Positions 14,020-22,124 of a DNA stretch of 64,000 nt are shown piece by piece; within the stretch, counting starts at the first letter, position 1; each line of letters starts with the position of its first letter. The notes under the pieces were generated by a model. That model was not told the origin of the DNA, ran no database searches, and saw only the letters and a program-made list of their open reading frames with translations. The DNA is taken from the NCBI GenBank assembly GCA_900546175.1, contig URBX01000003.1, forward strand, positions 1 through 64,000. Reading direction: 5' to 3'. Source of the stretch: an uncultured Eggerthella sp. Its GTDB lineage: Bacteria > Actinomycetota > Coriobacteriia > Coriobacteriales > Eggerthellaceae. A program made the translations under genes and the position numbers.

Positions 14020-15160
14020 CATTGAAGGACTAATCGAACGGCTCTGTCCTGATGGGGTGGAATATAAGCCCCTAAGATCTATTGCCAAGATAGTTGGAGG
14101 TAAGGACTACAAACACCTTGCTGCAGGAAGTGTGCCTGTATATGGAAGCGGTGGCGTGATGACCTATGTCGATACTGCCGCATACGATAAACCTTCTGTC
14201 TTGCTTCCGCGTAAGGGGTCAATTTCAAACGTGTTCTATGTTGATGGGCCGTTTTGGAATGTTGATACGGTTTTTTATACAGAAATTGACGAGTCACAAA
14301 TAATGCCAAGATTCTTCTTTCACGTGATTCTTGCCGAGCATATTGAGAAGTTAAACACATCAAACGCAGCGCGCCCTGCTTTGACGAGAACAGTGTTAGA
14401 TAAGATTCAAATCCCTGTTCCTCCTCTAGAAGTCCAAGAAGAGATAGTGCGAATTCTCGATACCTTTTCAGAGCTAGAAGCAGAGCTAGAAGCAGAGCTA
14501 GAAGCAGAGCTAGAGGCGCGCAAGGCGCAGTATGCCTACTACCGTAGCAATATCCTCGGCAGGTGCGCCGACAAGGTTGCTCTTGGAAGTATTTGCAAAT
14601 CGGTTTGCTCTGGTGGGACACCCAACAAAAAGAATCCTGAATACTACGAGAACGCTACTATTCCTTGGCTTCGAACGCAGCAGGTTGCGTTCAATGAGAT
14701 ATTCGAGGTCGACTCCTTCATCTCTGAAGCCGGATTGAAGGGCTCTTCTGCAAAGTGGATTCCTGCTAATTGCGTGATTGTCGCAATCTCTGGAGCAACC
14801 GCTGGGCGATGCGCGATCAATAAGATTCCGCTAACGACAAACCAACACTGTCTGAACATGGAAATTGATGAAGCTGTTGCAGACTACAGGTATGTTTACC
14901 ACTGCGTCTGCAATCAAAACGAGGAGCTTCTTTCAAAGAAAGAGGGTGCTCGCGGAGATTTGAATGCTTCGCGAATCAAGAGTCTCGAAATTCCTCTGCC
15001 TTCTCTGGAAGAGCAGCGTTCCATTGTGGAGATACTCGACAATTTCGACAAACTTTGTGGAGATATCACGCAGGGTCTTCCCGCGGAAATCGAGGCGCGC
15101 CGCAAGCAGTATGCCTACTATCGCGACAAGCTCCTGACCTTCAAGGAGAAGAAAGCATGA
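14012..15160 (+). CDS. hsdS: Type I restriction-modification specificity subunit HsdS
   Basis: A 382-residue protein with two target recognition domains: TRD1 about 8-150 ('VPPLEVQEEIVRILDTFSELEAE' marks its end) and TRD2 about 190-340 ('IPLPSLEEQRSIVEILDNFDKL'). The central spacer (154-169) is four copies of ELEA encoded by 12-bp repeats. Both spacers end with 'RKAQYAYYR' / 'RRKQYAYYRDKLL', a half-symmetric design typical of HsdS. TRD1 and the preceding gene are AT-rich, consistent with domain swapping. Overlaps hsdR by 4 bp. Length is slightly below the usual 400-450. Confidence 0.93.
   Translation: MNSIEGLIERLCPDGVEYKPLRSIAKIVGGKDYKHLAAGSVPVYGSGGVMTYVDTAAYDKPSVLLPRKGSISNVFYVDGPFWNVDTVFYTEIDESQIMPRFFFHVILAEHIEKLNTSNAARPALTRTVLDKIQIPVPPLEVQEEIVRILDTFSELEAELEAELEAELEARKAQYAYYRSNILGRCADKVALGSICKSVCSGGTPNKKNPEYYENATIPWLRTQQVAFNEIFEVDSFISEAGLKGSSAKWIPANCVIVAISGATAGRCAINKIPLTTNQHCLNMEIDEAVADYRYVYHCVCNQNEELLSKKEGARGDLNASRIKSLEIPLPSLEEQRSIVEILDNFDKLCGDITQGLPAEIEARRKQYAYYRDKLLTFKEKKA
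14471..14518 (+). repeat. 12-bp tandem repeat in hsdS central spacer
   Basis: Three identical copies of GAGCTAGAAGCA (14471-14506) plus a fourth with two changes (14507-14518), encoding (ELEA)x4. In EcoR124I-type enzymes the number of 4-residue repeats at this position sets the distance between the two half-sites, so slippage would change the DNA target. Confidence 0.9.
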
Positions 15161-18100
15161 GCGAATTCGAATACGGACATACGAAGGTTCCAGAGCCGCA
15201 GAATACCGCCTCGTTGGCGGATGATTTGCCTAGCAACGTCGACTTTGACGTCATGGCTTTTGGCGGTCAGGCGACAGTCTGTTCCGCGCTGCCGAAGCAG
15301 CAGAAACGCTCAACATCGTATCAGTCAGAAGCCCAACTGGAGGACGCTTTCATAAAGCAGCTCTGCCGTCAGGGCTACGAGAGACTCGTCATCTCCAGCG
15401 AAGGTGACCTTATTGCCAACCTGCGTAGGCAGCTCGAGGCCTTGAACCGCATCTCCTTCTCCGACAAGGAGTGGTCCCGCCTGTTCAAGGGATGGATCGC
15501 CGCGGACAACGACGGCATCGTCGAGAAGACCCGCCGCATCCAGCGCGACCACGTCTACGCCCTGCAGATGGATGACGGATCCGTGCGCAACGTCTCCCTC
15601 ATCGACAAGCGCAACGTGCACAACAACCGCATGCAGGTGATGAACCAGTACACCCAGGAAGGGACCTACGAGAACCGCTACGACGTGACGGTACTGGTGA
15701 ACGGCCTGCCGCTCGTGCACATCGAGCTCAAGCGCCGCGGCGTTGCCATCCAGGAGGCCTTCAACCAGATCGAGCGCTACCAGCGCGACAGCTTCTGGTC
15801 CGGCTGCGGCCTGTACGAGTACGTGCAGATCTTCGTTATCTCCAACGGAACCCACACCAAGTACTACTCCAACACCACGCGCTTTTCCGCCATCGGGGAG
15901 CGAGCCGGCAAGAAGACCCGCGGCAAGAAGACTTCCAACAGCTTCAAGTTCACCAGCTGGTGGGCCGATGCTGACAATATGCCCATCTTCGACCTGGTGC
16001 CCTTCACCGCCACCTTCTTCGCCAAGCACGCGCTGCTGAACATCCTCACGAAGTACTGCGTCTTCGACGTGGACGAGAAGCTACTAGTCATGCGCCCGTA
16101 CCAGATCGTGGCCACCGAGCGCATATTGAACCGCATCCTCATCAGCGAAAACGACAAGTCCATGCTGGGCACCCTGCGTGCCGGCGGCTACATCTGGCAC
16201 AGCACGGGATCGGGAAAGACGCTCACCAGCTTCAAGACCGCACAGCTCGCCAGCCAGATGGCAGGCGTGGACAAGGTCATGTTCGTGGTGGACCGCAAGG
16301 ACCTGGACTACCAGACCATGCGCGAGTACGACCGCTTCGAAAAGGGTGCTGTGGACGGCAGCGAGTCCACGGCCGTACTGTCCAGGCAGCTTGCCGACCC
16401 GGACTGCCGCATCCTGGTGACCACCATCCAGAAGCTCTCCTGCTTCATCAAGAAGAACAATAAGCACGACGTCTATGCGCAGCACTGCGTCATCATCTTC
16501 GACGAGTGCCACCGTAGCCAGTTTGGCGACATGCACGTGGCCATAACCAGGCACTTCAAGAACTACCACCTGTTCGGCTTCACCGGCACGCCGATCTTTG
16601 CGGAAAACGCCAGCAGCGGCAAAGTGGCAAACTTGAGAACCACCGAGCAGGCCTTCGGCGACAAGCTGCACACCTACACCATCGTGGACGCCATACGCGA
16701 CGAAAACGTGCTGCCGTTCAGGGTGGACTACATCAAGACCATCCGGGAGCGCGACCAGTACGAAGACCAGAAGGTCTACGACATCTACCGCGAGGGCGCC
16801 TACAAGGCAGCTGCTCGCGTGGACCTGATTACCAACTACATCCTTGACCACTACGCTCAGAAGACCAAGCGCACGAGCAGCTACGACTTCAAGGGCCAGC
16901 GCGTCATGGGCTTCAACTCCATTTTCGCCACAGCCTCCATCGACATGGCGAAGGTGTACTATTCTGCCTTCAAGCGCATCCAGGCCGAGCGCGCCGGCGA
17001 GAAGCTGAAGGTTGCCCTCATCTACAGCTTCGGCCCCAACGAGTCCGACGATGGCTGCGGCCTTCCTGATGAGAGCTTCGACGTGGCCAGCCTGGACACC
17101 CCGAGCCGCGACTTCCTGGAGGCCGCCATCGGCGACTACAACGCCATGTTCGCAACCAGTTTCGACACGAGCTCGCAGGGCTTTCAGAACTACTACAAGG
17201 ACCTGTCGGACCGCATGAAGAAGCGCCAGGTGGATTTGACTATCGTGGTCAACATGTTCCTCACCGGCTTCGACGCTACCACCTTGAACACGCTCTGGGT
17301 GGACAAGGACCTCAAAGACCATGGCCTCATCCAGGCCTTCAGCCGTACCAACCGCATCCTCAACTCCGTAAAGACCTACGGAAACATCGTGTGCTTCCGC
17401 AACCTGGAGGACCGCGTGAGCCACGCCATCAGCCTGTTCGGCGACAAGGAGGCGGGCGGCGTGGTGCTGCTCAAGCCCTATGCTGAGTACCTTGCCGAGT
17501 ACAACGACCGCCTGGACCAGCTGCGAGAGCAGTTCCCGCTTGAGGCGATTCTTTCCGGTGCCGTCATCATGGGCGAGGAACAGCAGAAGGCGTTCATCCG
17601 GCTGTTCGGCGTGATCTTGCGCCTGCGCAACATCCTCACCGCCTTCGACGACTTTGCCGAGGACGATTCTCTGAGCCCGCGCGACGAGCAGGACTATCGC
17701 AGCGTCTACACCGATTTGTACCAGAAATGGCGCGGGGAGAAGGAGGACGCCACCATCATCAACGACGATCTCGTCTTCGAGATCGAGCTTCTGAAGCAGG
17801 TCGACATCAACATCGACTACATCTTGATGCTGGTGCAGAAGTACCACGACTCCAACTGCACCGACAAGGTAATCATTGGTGACATCGAACGCGCCATCTC
17901 CGCCAGCTACGAGCTGCGCAACAAGCGCGACCTCATCCATGCGTTCATGGACAGCCTTGTCTCCAGCAACGACGTCGCAGCCGACTGGGAGAAGTACGTG
18001 GCAGAAGCCAAGGAGCGCGAGCTCTCTGCGATCATCGCCGAGGAGGCCTTGGACGAGGCTGCTACACGCGAGCTGATGGCCAACGCCTTCGCTGACGGAG

Positions 18101-18249
18101 GAGTTCCCGAGAGCGGCACCGAGGTGGCAAACCTGATGACCAAGAAGCCGAGCCGATTCGCTCCGGCAAACGCATACGCAGACATGAAGGCCCGAGTGCT
18201 TGAACGCTTGAAAGGGTTCTTTGAGCGATTTAGTGGATTAGGGAAATAG
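15157..18249 (+). CDS. hsdR: Type I restriction endonuclease subunit HsdR
   Basis: A 1030-residue motor/nuclease subunit. The N-terminal PD-(D/E)xK nuclease has Asp176 and E190-L-K192 ('IELKRRG'). The SF2 translocase has Walker A 'HSTGSGKT' (from residue 348), DECH box (from 449), 'GFTGTP' motif III and 'LIQAFSRTNR' motif VI. The C-terminal helical domain anchors to HsdM. ATG 15157 overlaps the hsdS stop (ATGA). Cleaves unmodified DNA after translocation. The long open frame on the opposite strand (16084-17940) is a codon-bias shadow. Confidence 0.96.
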   Translation: MSEFEYGHTKVPEPQNTASLADDLPSNVDFDVMAFGGQATVCSALPKQQKRSTSYQSEAQLEDAFIKQLCRQGYERLVISSEGDLIANLRRQLEALNRISFSDKEWSRLFKGWIAADNDGIVEKTRRIQRDHVYALQMDDGSVRNVSLIDKRNVHNNRMQVMNQYTQEGTYENRYDVTVLVNGLPLVHIELKRRGVAIQEAFNQIERYQRDSFWSGCGLYEYVQIFVISNGTHTKYYSNTTRFSAIGERAGKKTRGKKTSNSFKFTSWWADADNMPIFDLVPFTATFFAKHALLNILTKYCVFDVDEKLLVMRPYQIVATERILNRILISENDKSMLGTLRAGGYIWHSTGSGKTLTSFKTAQLASQMAGVDKVMFVVDRKDLDYQTMREYDRFEKGAVDGSESTAVLSRQLADPDCRILVTTIQKLSCFIKKNNKHDVYAQHCVIIFDECHRSQFGDMHVAITRHFKNYHLFGFTGTPIFAENASSGKVANLRTTEQAFGDKLHTYTIVDAIRDENVLPFRVDYIKTIRERDQYEDQKVYDIYREGAYKAAARVDLITNYILDHYAQKTKRTSSYDFKGQRVMGFNSIFATASIDMAKVYYSAFKRIQAERAGEKLKVALIYSFGPNESDDGCGLPDESFDVASLDTPSRDFLEAAIGDYNAMFATSFDTSSQGFQNYYKDLSDRMKKRQVDLTIVVNMFLTGFDATTLNTLWVDKDLKDHGLIQAFSRTNRILNSVKTYGNIVCFRNLEDRVSHAISLFGDKEAGGVVLLKPYAEYLAEYNDRLDQLREQFPLEAILSGAVIMGEEQQKAFIRLFGVILRLRNILTAFDDFAEDDSLSPRDEQDYRSVYTDLYQKWRGEKEDATIINDDLVFEIELLKQVDINIDYILMLVQKYHDSNCTDKVIIGDIERAISASYELRNKRDLIHAFMDSLVSSNDVAADWEKYVAEAKERELSAIIAEEALDEAATRELMANAFADGGVPESGTEVANLMTKKPSRFAPANAYADMKARVLERLKGFFERFSGLGK

Positions 18250-18258
18250 AGAGCAAGA

Positions 18259-20070
18259 ATGAAAAACTGTTATAGCGTAACCACATATTCAGTCCAGTCC
18301 GTCCTGGGCTACATCAACGCCGGAGACATCGCAATCCCGGAGATCCAGCGTCCGTTCGTCTGGTCGAAGACCCAAGTCCGCGACCTCGTGGACTCCCTTT
18401 TCCGCGGATATCCAACCGGCTACCTCATTACCTGGAAGAACCCGGACGTCAAGGTCAAGGGCGGTGGAACGGCCGAGGGAAAGAAAGTGCTTATCGACGG
18501 CCAGCAGCGTGTGACCGCCATCATGGCCGCGCTTGCCGGACAGCAGGTTCTAAACGAGGATTACGAGCTCGGCCCTATCAAAATTGCATTCAACCCCCTC
18601 TATGACGGCGAGGACAGCCCGTTCGAGGTCCTGACTCCGATCATCGAGCGCGACACGAAATGGGTATCCGATATCTCCGAGCTCTTCCAGCCCGGAGCCA
18701 GCACGTTCAAGTTCATCACGGAGTACATCAAGGCCAATGAGGGCTGCGATGCCGACAAGGTCAGCGCGAGCATCGAAGAGCTCACATCCATCGCGATGCG
18801 CCAGCTCGGCGTCATCGAGATCGACGCATCCTGCACGATTGACGAGGTCACCGACATCTTCATCCGCATCAACTCGAAGGGAGCGGTGCTCTCCCAGGCT
18901 GACTTCGCTATGTCCAAGATCGCCGCAGATGAGGCCCACGGCGGAAACATGCTGCGCAAGGCGATCGACTACTACTGCCACCTGGCGGTAAAGCCGGAAT
19001 TTTGGTCAACCATCAGCGTGCAGGACCCCGACTACATGGCGAGCGAGTACGTTGCGAAGACCGAGTGGTTGAAGGACGACAAGGACGATATCTACGACCC
19101 CGATTACAACGACGTCCTGCGCGTCGCCTTTATGTACAAGTTCGGTCGAGGCAAGCTCGCAGACCTCGTCGCACTCCTCTCGGGACGAGACTTCGAGGCC
19201 CGCGACTACAAGGCTGAGATCGCCGACGAATCCTTCGCCAAGCTCCATGACGGCGTCCTGCGCTTCATGGACAAGAACAACTTCCAAGATTTCGTTCTTG
19301 CGTTGCGCTCGGCAGGTTTCGTGAGCCCATCGATCATTTACTCGAAGGGCGCGATTAACTTCGCGTACAACCTCTATCTCACGCTACGCGAGGATCCTTC
19401 CATTCCTTCAACCGACGTCAAGCGCTGGGTGCAGCGCTGGTACGTCATGTCCGTCCTGACGGGTCGCTACTCTGGTTCTTCAGAATCCGTCATGGATCGT
19501 GACATCAGGCGCATCTCCGAACAGGGATTCCTCTCTTTCTACGAGGAAGTTGCCCAGGCACAGCTTTCCGACACTTTCTGGGAGGTCAACCTTCCTCAGG
19601 CGCTGAACACCACCAGCACCCGTACTGGTGCTTGGCTTGTGTATCTGGCGTCCCAGGTACGATCTGCGAACAATACACTGTTCACGAACGGCGTCAAGGT
19701 GAGCGATGTCGTTGCCACCATCGGCGACATTCATCACATCTTCCCAAAGAACTACCTAAAGAAGGAGCTTGACGCGCAGAAGGGCCTTTACAACCAGGTC
19801 GCGAACTACGCTTACCTCGAGAAGCGCATCAACATCAAAATCGCCGATAGGAGGCCGGGAGACTACTTCACCGAGGCGCTAGATGCCTGCAGCGCAGGTT
19901 CTACATACTTCGGCGACATCGCCAAGGTTGATGATCTGTATGCCAACATGGCCGAAAACTGCATTCCCGAAGATATCTTTGACATGGGAGCCGAGGACTA
20001 CAGGGAGTTCCTCTCTAAGCGTCGTCAGCTTATGGCAGCTAAGATCAGGGATTATTTCAAGGGACTGTAG
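18259..20070 (+). CDS. GmrSD-like DUF262/DUF1524 protein
   Basis: A 603-residue protein with DUF262 (ParB/Srx-like) at the N-terminus: 'IPEIQRPFVWSKTQVRDLVDSLFRGYPTGYLI' (24-57) and 'LIDGQQRVTAIMAAL' (78-92), and a C-terminal DUF1524 His-Me-type nuclease with 'GDIHHIFPKNYLKK' (His492-His493). The architecture matches GmrSD type IV restriction proteins, which cut DNA with modified cytosines using nucleotide hydrolysis by DUF262. It sits 9 bp after hsdR, evidently co-transcribed, giving the cell restriction of both unmodified and modified foreign DNA. Confidence 0.88.
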   Translation: MKNCYSVTTYSVQSVLGYINAGDIAIPEIQRPFVWSKTQVRDLVDSLFRGYPTGYLITWKNPDVKVKGGGTAEGKKVLIDGQQRVTAIMAALAGQQVLNEDYELGPIKIAFNPLYDGEDSPFEVLTPIIERDTKWVSDISELFQPGASTFKFITEYIKANEGCDADKVSASIEELTSIAMRQLGVIEIDASCTIDEVTDIFIRINSKGAVLSQADFAMSKIAADEAHGGNMLRKAIDYYCHLAVKPEFWSTISVQDPDYMASEYVAKTEWLKDDKDDIYDPDYNDVLRVAFMYKFGRGKLADLVALLSGRDFEARDYKAEIADESFAKLHDGVLRFMDKNNFQDFVLALRSAGFVSPSIIYSKGAINFAYNLYLTLREDPSIPSTDVKRWVQRWYVMSVLTGRYSGSSESVMDRDIRRISEQGFLSFYEEVAQAQLSDTFWEVNLPQALNTTSTRTGAWLVYLASQVRSANNTLFTNGVKVSDVVATIGDIHHIFPKNYLKKELDAQKGLYNQVANYAYLEKRINIKIADRRPGDYFTEALDACSAGSTYFGDIAKVDDLYANMAENCIPEDIFDMGAEDYREFLSKRRQLMAAKIRDYFKGL

Positions 20071-20076
20071 CCTGCT

Positions 20077-20125
20077 AGGGGAGGGTTTGTGGAGTCAGCT
20101 CTACCCCGCCCTCCTTCGGTTTTAC
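20077..20125 (+). terminator. Probable terminator of the defence operon
   Basis: An imperfect stem pairs GAGGG with CCCTC and, inside it, GTGGAG with CTCTAC around a TCAG loop, followed by CTTCGGTTTT. It starts about 10 bp after the DUF262 stop. Pairing is interrupted, hence moderate confidence. Confidence 0.5.
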
Positions 20126-20301
20126 TTAAAGGCTTAAGCGAATTACAACACCCACAAACCACCCGCTCAAAAACTCATCTTTTGTCACAGGGAAAACGGC
20201 CCGTGACAACATTTTGACAACATGGATTTTCGCGAATTTTGTTTAACGCAACAGTCGCACAAAAATTGATAGCCGGCTGAGTGAAGCTATCATTTTCACC
20301 G

Positions 20302-20791
20302 TTATTCTGATTCTTCGTTTTTATCAAGCGCCAATATTGCTCTAATGTAAATAGCAACAGCCTGTTTTAGACCAACAACTTCCTGAGCCTCGTTAACCTG
20401 ATGGCCTGAGCCAACACCTTCCGGCAAAGGACCTAATCCAAATCTTCCCGGACCAAATCCAAGAGCGCCTGGAATATAGCGCGCATGAGTTGCTCCCCCC
20501 CATAGCATAGGGCCTTAGCGAAACCCCCAGCTCTTCGTTAACAATAGCAGTGAGCAATTCAACCTTTTCGTCCTGAGGATTAACAAAATGAGACTTGCTA
20601 GACGATTCGATTTCTACCTCAAAATGAGCATTATTAAACGTCCGAAAAACATTTCGCACAACCCATTTCTCTTCAACTACTGAAGGGTATCTAATATTTA
20701 AAGTAACTTGAAAGGTGCCTTTGTCGTAGGAAGCGAAAACGGGAACAGCCGTAGTGTCTCCCAAAAAGTCATCGTGAACCGATATTTCCAA
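20302..20791 (-). pseudogene. M20-family dipeptidase (PepV/Sapep-like), truncated and frameshifted
   Basis: Only the C-terminal domain remains. One frame gives 'HDDFLGDTTAVPVFASYDKG ... TLNIRYP ... GVSLRPYAMGG' and a second gives 'THARYIPGALGFGPGRFG ... QVNEAQEVVGLKQAVAIY', the substrate- and metal-binding end of M20 dipeptidases. They join perfectly if one G is removed from the G7 run at 20495-20501 (read on the minus strand). The catalytic N-terminal half is absent; upstream the DNA is instead a copy of the cysK 3' end. It marks rearrangement at the edge of the GC-rich island. Confidence 0.8.
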
Positions 20792-20849
20792 AGCGCTTCC
20801 GTCATAACAAGTGCAAACTGCTTAGCTTTTACCTCTTGGCTTTTGCTAC

Positions 20850-20899
20850 CTATCCAAGCATAGATAGGTAGCGTTCGCCAGTGTCGGGAAGAATAACAA
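20850..20899 (-). repeat. 50-bp orphan copy of the cysK 3' end
   Basis: Matches 23907-23956, the final 50 nt of cysK including its stop codon, at 49 of 50 positions (G at 20868 versus A at 23925). Both copies are in the same orientation. Similarity ends exactly at the stop codon on one side and after AATAACAA on the other. The copies bracket 20900-23906. Confidence 0.9.
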
Positions 20900-20912
20900 T
20901 ACTATTGAGTTC

Positions 20913-21635
20913 TTATTTTTCTAGCACCTTGCAGATCTGATAGGCCATGTCCAGGTTCTTTGAGACATAGTTCATTGCGTCCACAAACTCCTGCTCGAAG
21001 AAGTTTTCGACCAATCTGCCAAACAAACTGTCAGGACGATCATGCGTCACAAGATCAAGCATCTTTTCTTTGCCTACAGCTTCCTGCTGATGCGCTGCAA
21101 ACTCTGCAATTCTCTCGGACTGCTTTTTAATATCTTCGCCCTTGTATTTTCCGTTAAGCTCCAGGCCTCTTCTGGATATAAGCCTCAATCCTGATATTCT
21201 AGTAATTATTGTTTCACGGTTTAGCTGACACTCTATGTGTTTTGCATACGGATGAGTTGTTTTGATATGCACGATGATGTTGTAACGCCAGAACACCTTG
21301 TCGAAATCTTCCATTTTCAGGCTTTCCTGCATTGGTTCTCTGATTGCGAATTTATCAGGTTTTTCTGTCCAATATTCATCAACTTCCACATAGGCTTCTT
21401 TCACCTGATCGAAATCAACGATGTATGGATTCTTTGACTTGAAATCATCTTCAGGACCCTCAACAACAACAAAGCACTTGCGTCCTTCATCATAGATGAA
21501 CTGCATGGCATCTGGAAATTCTTTCATTCCCAGGGCCGCGGTCATATCAAATTCGCTTTCCAATCTCTTGAGATTCTCCTCCTGAAAAGCTTTTTTCTCC
21601 TCTTTTCCTTTGCGCATGAAGTCAAAAAGTCCCAT
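20913..21635 (-). CDS. Hypothetical cytoplasmic protein
   Basis: Not recognised with confidence. A 240-residue protein starting at ATG 21635 (AAGGAGGAG precedes; an upstream in-frame extension lacks a ribosome site). The N-terminus MGLFDFMRKGKEEKK is a short hydrophobic-basic tag like that of many DUF4428-type Firmicute and Coriobacterial proteins. The core has strands 'CFVVVEGPEDDF', 'YIVDFDQVKEAYVEVDEYW' and 'WRYNIIVHIKTTHPYAKHIECQL'; the C-terminal third is helical. No signal, membrane segment or catalytic motif is seen. It is divergent from the rhodanese gene within the cysK-repeat-flanked segment. The short head GLF is shared in style with that rhodanese (MGLFGLF). Confidence 0.65.
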   Translation of the reverse strand: MGLFDFMRKGKEEKKAFQEENLKRLESEFDMTAALGMKEFPDAMQFIYDEGRKCFVVVEGPEDDFKSKNPYIVDFDQVKEAYVEVDEYWTEKPDKFAIREPMQESLKMEDFDKVFWRYNIIVHIKTTHPYAKHIECQLNRETIITRISGLRLISRRGLELNGKYKGEDIKKQSERIAEFAAHQQEAVGKEKMLDLVTHDRPDSLFGRLVENFFEQEFVDAMNYVSKNLDMAYQICKVLEK

Positions 21636-21704
21636 AGCTGGTCTCCTCCTTAGTTGAGAAGATGTCTGCCTCTTTTTTGTAAGAGGCATTCAGCACTATC
21701 GACA

Positions 21705-21768
21705 GTATGACAGACCGAAGAAATTATTGCATGATTTAGACACAGACATGATGCATTTTTTGTCATAC
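21705..21768. promoter_or_regulatory. Inverted repeat in divergent intergenic region
   Basis: GTATGACA (21705-21712) and TGTCATAC (21761-21768) form a perfect 8-bp inverted repeat between the divergent hypothetical and rhodanese genes, a possible operator pair. No clear -35/-10 could be assigned. Confidence 0.35.
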
Positions 21769-21804
21769 TTCTCTCTATCACGGTTTTTTGCAAAGGAGGC
21801 ATTC

Positions 21805-22122
21805 ATGGGATTGTTTGGCCTATTCGGATCCAACATCAACAAGGACGTCGAAGAGTGCCGCGCCACTGAGGGCGCTGTATTAATTGATGTTCGCAATGAA
21901 GAAGAATATGAACAGGGGCACATCCCTGGTGCTATCAATATTCCCCTGAGCACCATTGGTCTTGTTCTTGAGAAATACCCAAAAAAGGACATTCCGTTGT
22001 TCGTATATTGTCTCAGCGGAGGCCGCAGCGGACAGGCAGTAAGCTACCTCAAGCAGGCAGGTTACACCAATGTTAAAAACATCGGTGGCATAGGCAGCTA
22101 TACAGGAAAGCTGGTGCGCTAG
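21805..22122 (+). CDS. Single-domain rhodanese (sulfurtransferase)
   Basis: A 105-residue rhodanese with 'VLIDVRNEEEYEQGHIPGAINIPL' (25-48) and active-site loop 'VYCLSGGRSGQA' with Cys69 as the persulfide carrier. ATG 21805 follows AAAGGAGG; upstream codons in frame are not supported. It lies 2 bp before a CoA-disulfide reductase that itself carries a rhodanese domain. The pair is expected to handle sulfane sulfur or per/polysulfides, moving sulfur from or to low-molecular thiols in the cytoplasm; the nearby cysK fits a sulfur theme. Confidence 0.9.
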   Translation: MGLFGLFGSNINKDVEECRATEGAVLIDVRNEEEYEQGHIPGAINIPLSTIGLVLEKYPKKDIPLFVYCLSGGRSGQAVSYLKQAGYTNVKNIGGIGSYTGKLVR

Positions 22123-22124
22123 TC

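Noticed and set aside
16084..17940. 618-codon open frame opposite hsdR
   Set aside because: GC-rich codon bias in hsdR keeps the antisense frame open; composition (Val/Leu/Asp/Gly-heavy) is not protein-like and hsdR is clearly real.
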